From Ampullaceana balthica (lineage: Eukaryota > Mollusca > Gastropoda > Lymnaeidae): a stretch of 64,000 nt of DNA. Below the pieces are notes generated by a model. The model saw nothing but the letters and a program-made list of their open reading frames with translations, was not told where the DNA came from and searched no databases. Both the position numbers and the translations under genes were made by a program. The DNA lies in the NCBI GenBank assembly GCA_944989445.1, contig CALYLW010000017.1, forward strand, positions 2,862,001-2,926,000, read 5' to 3'. This document shows positions 60,112-64,000 of this stretch, in pieces (position 1 is the first letter of the stretch; each line of letters starts with the position of its first letter).

Positions 60112-62550
60112 TTAGGCAACTTCTCTCTTACCGGCGCCCTCTAGTAGAGCCAGGAGAGTTTCTACGAGATTTATATCTTGTTGGGCAACTTCTCTCTTAC
60201 CGGCACCTCCAAGTAGAGCCAGGAGAGTTTCAACGAGATTTATATCTAGTTGGGCAACTTCTCTCTTTCCAACGCCTCCAAGTAGAGCCAGGAGAGTATC
60301 CACGAGATTTATATCTTGTTGGGTAACTTCTCTCTTTCCACCGCCTCCAAGTAGAGCCAGGAGAGTTTCCACGAGATTTATATCTTGTTGGGTAACTTCT
60401 CTCTTTCCACCGCCTCCAAGAAGAGCCAGGAGAGTTTCCACGAGATTTATATCTTGTTGGGTAACTTCTCTCTTTCCGCCGCCTCCAAGTAGAGCCAGGA
60501 GAGTTTCCACGAGATTTATATCTTGTTGGGCAACTTCTCTCTTTCCACCGCCTCCAAGTAGAGCCAGGAGAGTTTCAACGAGATTTATATCTTGTTGGGC
60601 AACTTCTCTCTTACCGGCACCTCCAAGTAGAGCCAGGAGAGTTTCTACGAGATTTATATCTTGTTGGGCAACTTCTCTCTTTCCAACGCCTCCAAGTAGA
60701 GCCAGGAGAGTTTCCACGAGATTTATATCTTGTTGGGCAACTTCTCTCTTTCCGCCACCTCCAAGTAGAGCCAGGAGAGTTTCAACGAGATTTATATCTT
60801 GTTGGGTAACTTCTCTCTTTCCACCGCCTCCAAGTAGAGCCAGGAGAGTTTCAACGAGATTTATATCTTGTTGGGAAACTTCTCTCTTACCGGCACCTCC
60901 AAGTAGAGCCAGGAGAGTTTCTACGAGATTTATATCTTGTTGGGCAACTTCTCTCTTACCGGCAGCTCCAAGTAGAGCCAGGAGAGTTTCCACAAGATTT
61001 ATATCTTGTTGGGCAACTTCTCTCTTTCCGCCACCTCCAAGTAGAGCCAGGAGAGTTTCTACGAGATTTATATCTTGTTGGGCAACTTCTCTCTTTCCAC
61101 CGCCTCCAAGTAGAGCCAGGAGAGTTTCCACGAGATTTATATCTTGTTGGGTAACTTCTCTCTTTCCGCCACCTCCAAGTAGAGCCAGGAGAGTTTCAAC
61201 GAGATTTATATCTTGTTGGGTAACTTCTCTCTTTCCACCGCCTCCAAGTAGAGCCAGGAGTGTTTCAACGAGATTTATATCTTGTTGGGTAACTTCTCTC
61301 TTTCCGCCACCTCCAAGTAGAGCCAGGAGAGTTTCAACGAGATTTATATCTTGTTGGGTAACTTCTCTCTTTCCACCGCCTCCAAGTAGAGCCAGGAGTG
61401 TTTCAACGAGATTTATATCTTGTTGGGTAACTTCTCTCTTTCCGCCACCTCCAAGTAGAGCCAGGAGAGTTTCAACGAGATTTATATCTTGTTGGGTAAC
61501 TTCTCTCTTTCCACCGCCTCCAAGTAGAGCCAGGAGTGTTTCAACGAGATTTATATCTTGTTGGGCAACTTCTCTCTTACCGGCACCTCCAAGTAGAGCC
61601 AGGAGAGTTTCAACGAGATTTATATCTTGTTGGGTAACTTCTCTCTTTCCACCGCCTCCAAGTAGAGCCAGGAGAGTTTCAACGAGATTTATATCTTGTT
61701 GGGCAACTTCTCTCTTACCGGCAGCTCCAAGTAGAGCCAGGAGAGTTTCTACGAGATTTATATCTTGTTGGGCAACTTCTCTCTTACCGGCACCTCCAAG
61801 TAGAGCCAGGAGTGTTTCAACGAGATTTATATCTTGTTGGGTAACTTCTCTCTTTCCACCGCCTCCAAGTAGAGCCAGGAGAGTTTCAACGAGATTTATA
61901 TCTTGTTGGGAAACTTCTCTCTTACCGGCACCTCCAAGTAGAGCCAGGAGAGTTTCTACGAGATTTATATCTTGTTGGGCAACTTCTCTCTTACCGTCAC
62001 CTCCAAGTAGAGCCAGGAGAGTTTCTGCGAGATTTATATCTTGTTGGGCAACTTCTCTCTTACCGGCACCTCCAAGTAGAGCCAGGAGAGTTTCCACGAG
62101 ATTTATATCTTGTTGGGCAACTTCTCTCTTACCGGCACCTCCAAGTAGAGCCAGGAGAGTTTCTACGAGATTTATATCTTGTTGGGCAACTTCTCTCTTA
62201 CCGGCAGCTCCAAGTAGAGCCAGGAGAGTTTCCACGAGATTTATATCTTGTTGGGCAACTTCTCTCTTTCCGCCACCTCCAAGTAGAGCCAGGAGAGTTT
62301 CTACGAGATTTATATCTTGTTGGGCAACTTCTCTCTTTCCACCGCCTCCAAGTAGAGCCAGGAGAGTTTCCACGAGATTTATATCTTGTTGGGTAACTTC
62401 TCTCTTTCCGCCACCTCCAAGTAGAGCCAGGAGAGTTTCAACGAGATTTATATCTTGTTGGGTAACTTCTCTCTTTCCACCGCCTCCAAGTAGAGCCAGG
62501 AGTGTTTCAACGAGATTTATATCTTGTTGGGAAACTTCTCTTTGTCCCTC
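60112..62550 (-). repeat. 69-bp coding tandem array of gene B
   Basis: 35 units keep an unbroken 69-bp register. Synonymous and replacement variants are more numerous than in gene A (TTTC[CAT]ACGAG, CC[AG]CC[GA]CCTCC, GGAG[AT]GTTTC). A dimeric 138-bp pattern repeats at about 61150-61560. A block around 60961-61200 recurs at 62203-62440, an offset of 1242 bp or 18 units. Confidence 0.95.
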
Positions 62551-62631
62551 CAGGTGGCTGATGAGACCAAATAGGTCATTGATGAAAGCAGTGTTATCCA
62601 AGTTGATTTCTTTTAGAAGTTCATTCTGAGC
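60112..62631 (-). CDS. Gene B exon 2: secreted multi-copy peptide precursor (35 units)
   Basis: The exon encodes 839 residues plus a TAA stop. It starts after acceptor CCCTCAG (62632-62638) with AQNELLKEINLDNTAFINDL and ends its 31-residue leader in EGQR. Then come 35 units of exactly 23 residues (69 bp) and a terminal EVA. The unit is EV-[ATS]-QQDINLVETLLALLGG-[GAVD]-GKR. KR sites with a preceding Gly predict convertase cleavage and amidation of the preceding residue. The TTG at 62643 is not a start; the frame there is intron, and the protein starts in exon 1 at 63436. The last part of the leader may be a diverged founder unit. Gene B is a paralogue of gene A by signal peptide, intron phase and unit core. 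The family is not recognised. Confidence 0.85.
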   Translation of the reverse strand, partial: AQNELLKEINLDNTAFINDLFGLISHLEGQREVSQQDINLVETLLALLGGGGKREVTQQDINLVETLLALLGGGGKREVTQQDINLVETLLALLGGGGKREVAQQDINLVETLLALLGGGGKREVAQQDINLVETLLALLGAAGKREVAQQDINLVETLLALLGGAGKREVAQQDINLVETLLALLGGAGKREVAQQDINLAETLLALLGGDGKREVAQQDINLVETLLALLGGAGKREVSQQDINLVETLLALLGGGGKREVTQQDINLVETLLALLGGAGKREVAQQDINLVETLLALLGAAGKREVAQQDINLVETLLALLGGGGKREVTQQDINLVETLLALLGGAGKREVAQQDINLVETLLALLGGGGKREVTQQDINLVETLLALLGGGGKREVTQQDINLVETLLALLGGGGKREVTQQDINLVETLLALLGGGGKREVTQQDINLVETLLALLGGGGKREVTQQDINLVETLLALLGGGGKREVTQQDINLVETLLALLGGGGKREVAQQDINLVETLLALLGGGGKREVAQQDINLVETLLALLGAAGKREVAQQDINLVETLLALLGGAGKREVSQQDINLVETLLALLGGGGKREVTQQDINLVETLLALLGGGGKREVAQQDINLVETLLALLGGVGKREVAQQDINLVETLLALLGGAGKREVAQQDINLVETLLALLGGGGKREVAQQDINLVETLLALLGGGGKREVTQQDINLVETLLALLGGGGKREVTQQDINLVETLLALLGGGGKREVTQQDINLVDTLLALLGGVGKREVAQLDINLVETLLALLGGAGKREVAQQDINLVETLLALLEGAGKREVA

Positions 62632-63364
62632 CTGAGGGTTCAAATGCGAAAAAGATTGATATTTTACATTTACCTAAAGTCGTATAGTTGTTTGTGTGTG
62701 TGTTTTTTTTTCTTCTTCTTTTTATCTTTACGTAATTATTTTTACATGATATAAACTATCTTTTATTATGTAAATATAATTTTAATATTTGTGTCAGTTC
62801 TATGTGCTGACGAAGACATTTGTCGAAATGTTTACTTTCGTATTATTCAATAATTATTAATAAAGCTCTAATTTATTGTTTTGATGACGACATTTGTTTG
62901 AGTATCTTGCACTTTATTTAAGATCTATCACAGTTCTCTTCTGTCTATATAATTCGTGTTGTGGGGTGAACCCGGATTGGTTATTGGTTATAAATGTAAA
63001 GCAACTGAGATTTAAGTCAGTTGTTACACAGACCATGAGCATGGTGTCTAGATTTGCAGTATTGTTTCACAGTTGTACTATTACTTAATCGGAAACATGA
63101 AGTTGAATTCTACATCGAGTAGAGCTCTAAATAGTGGGATTTTGTTCAATGACACCGAGGTGCGTTATTGTTTACAGTCCTAACAGTACCGCATAAAAAA
63201 TATTAAAAAAGAAATTTGAAAACTTAAAGACGATGAGATTTTCATTCATTCACAGACCCAGATCTAAAGTTAGAGGGGCAATTTTCTAGCTGTTGCGAGG
63301 GCTTTGAACAAACCGCAACTGCTATCAACCACGCAAAATACAGGGACATCACTCTTATACTGAC

Positions 63365-63436
63365 CCCAATTTGAACAAGTGGCAATGCCGAGATGGAGCC
63401 CACGATGAGCAAGATGAGGAATGTTGGTGCAATCAT
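63365..63436 (-). CDS. Gene B exon 1: signal peptide of the multi-copy peptide precursor
   Basis: The ATG at 63436 opens MIAPTFLILLIVGSISALPL, a signal peptide with a likely cut after ISA, and continues VQIG to the donor GGG|GTCAGT at 63364. Phase 0 matches exon 2 at 62631, giving a protein of about 863 residues across a 733-bp intron. A longer upstream frame adds MHFDFSITTTPK, but a good acceptor (GATTTCAG at 63456) lies inside it, so that extension is intronic. The exon then has 19 nt of 5' UTR, mirroring gene A. The donor GTCAGT is weaker than consensus. Confidence 0.85.
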
Positions 63437-63735
63437 CTTCGGGGTTGTTGTGATGCTGAAATCAAAATGCAAGCATTACCGTGAGATATATTTATCTTTA
63501 AATCGACAATCTGAAAGCAAAGTTGACGCAACTTGTGGTAATGTCTCGTATGAACTGATATACATTACAATATTATGAAACAGAAATGTGCTTTTCATAC
63601 CCATCTACTACATCATTTTTTTTGTTGCATCGTTCTGAGGCGTACGTGCACGTTAGAATTGTGTACACAGATTGTCCTTCAATTCCCCCTGACAACCTCG
63701 CTCTATGGCGTAAGTAAATGTTAGAATTGTGTACA

Positions 63736-64000
63736 CAGTGGCGTAACAGGGGCTTGGCATTGAGGCAGTTGCCAAGGGCGCCGGCCCGCCAGTTCAGCGC
63801 GCTAAATCTCTAATTTTAAAATTTTTTATTTAAATAAATATTTCATTTTTATCTTCGATAACAAAAAAGTGAATAATTCATTATATTTAAATTAGGGCAT
63901 GCGGAAATTAAAGAGTAATTTCTCGATTAATCGTTAAAATTTTTTAAAGATCAAAAAAATTTTGACGATTAATCGACCCATCACTTACAAGTTATTGGAA
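63736..64000 (+). mobile_element. Start of a hAT-type element, cut by the window end
   Basis: CAGTGGCGTAACAGGGGC is a hAT-type terminus related to those at 28191 and 35854. The other end is beyond the window, so neither length nor target duplication can be checked. Confidence 0.55.

Noticed and set aside
60000..60326. Plus-strand ORF across the gene B array (LLSYRRPLVEPGEFLRDLYL)
   Set aside because: It is an antisense shadow of the 69-bp coding units.
63242..63472. 76-residue ORF read as one exon upstream of gene B
   Set aside because: Only the middle part (from ATG 63436 to GGG 63365) is conserved with gene A. The front crosses an acceptor and the tail is past the donor.

Overview
This is invertebrate nuclear DNA: AT-rich, intron-containing and dominated by transposable elements and tandem repeats. 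There are no operons, bacterial-type genes or rRNA. The mix of RTE- and CR1/Jockey-like LINEs, a tRNA-type SINE with an (ATAAG)n tail, many hAT elements, Helitron-like ends and multi-copy dibasic peptide precursors fits a protostome or another marine invertebrate. A mollusc is one possibility, but the sequence does not settle the taxon.

The two convincing host genes are paralogues on the minus strand, one near each end of the window. Gene A (4848-15026) and gene B (60112-63436) each have a small exon coding for a nearly identical signal peptide (15 of the first 20 residues match), a phase-0 intron, and one large exon made of tandem peptide units ending in G-K-R. Gene A carries 60 units of 22 residues and gene B carries 35 units of 23 residues. 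The units share the core QD-[LI]-[SN]-L-x-E. They read as secreted precursors cut at KR to release dozens of anionic, amphipathic, probably C-terminally amidated peptides. I do not recognise the family. In both genes the stop codon lies in a decayed extra repeat unit where CAA became TAA.

Layout. 1-4700: dispersed repeats, four tandem copies of a ~0.5 kb element, a Helitron-like 3' end and a dead RTE fragment. 4848-15043: gene A, with a 6 kb intron filled by a pogo-like MITE, a SINE and a 3.7 kb element with long inverted ends. 15.7-25 kb: hAT remnants, one hAT with a perfect 8-bp target duplication (18866-21264) holding a Helitron-like insert with a tRNA-Val-like sequence, and several minisatellites. 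24.0-34.0 kb: a CR1/Jockey-like LINE split in frame by an 8.36 kb composite insertion with a 10-bp target duplication. 34.5-41.5 kb: further repeat copies, another hAT (35854-37989) and a LINE tail. 41.7-56.3 kb: a 29-bp satellite of about 503 monomers in unbroken register, with large internal duplications. 56.3-59.6 kb: hAT remnants and MITEs. 60.1-63.5 kb: gene B. A further hAT begins at 63736 and runs out of the window.

No functional tRNA, rRNA or CRISPR array was seen, and no promoter could be assigned with confidence.
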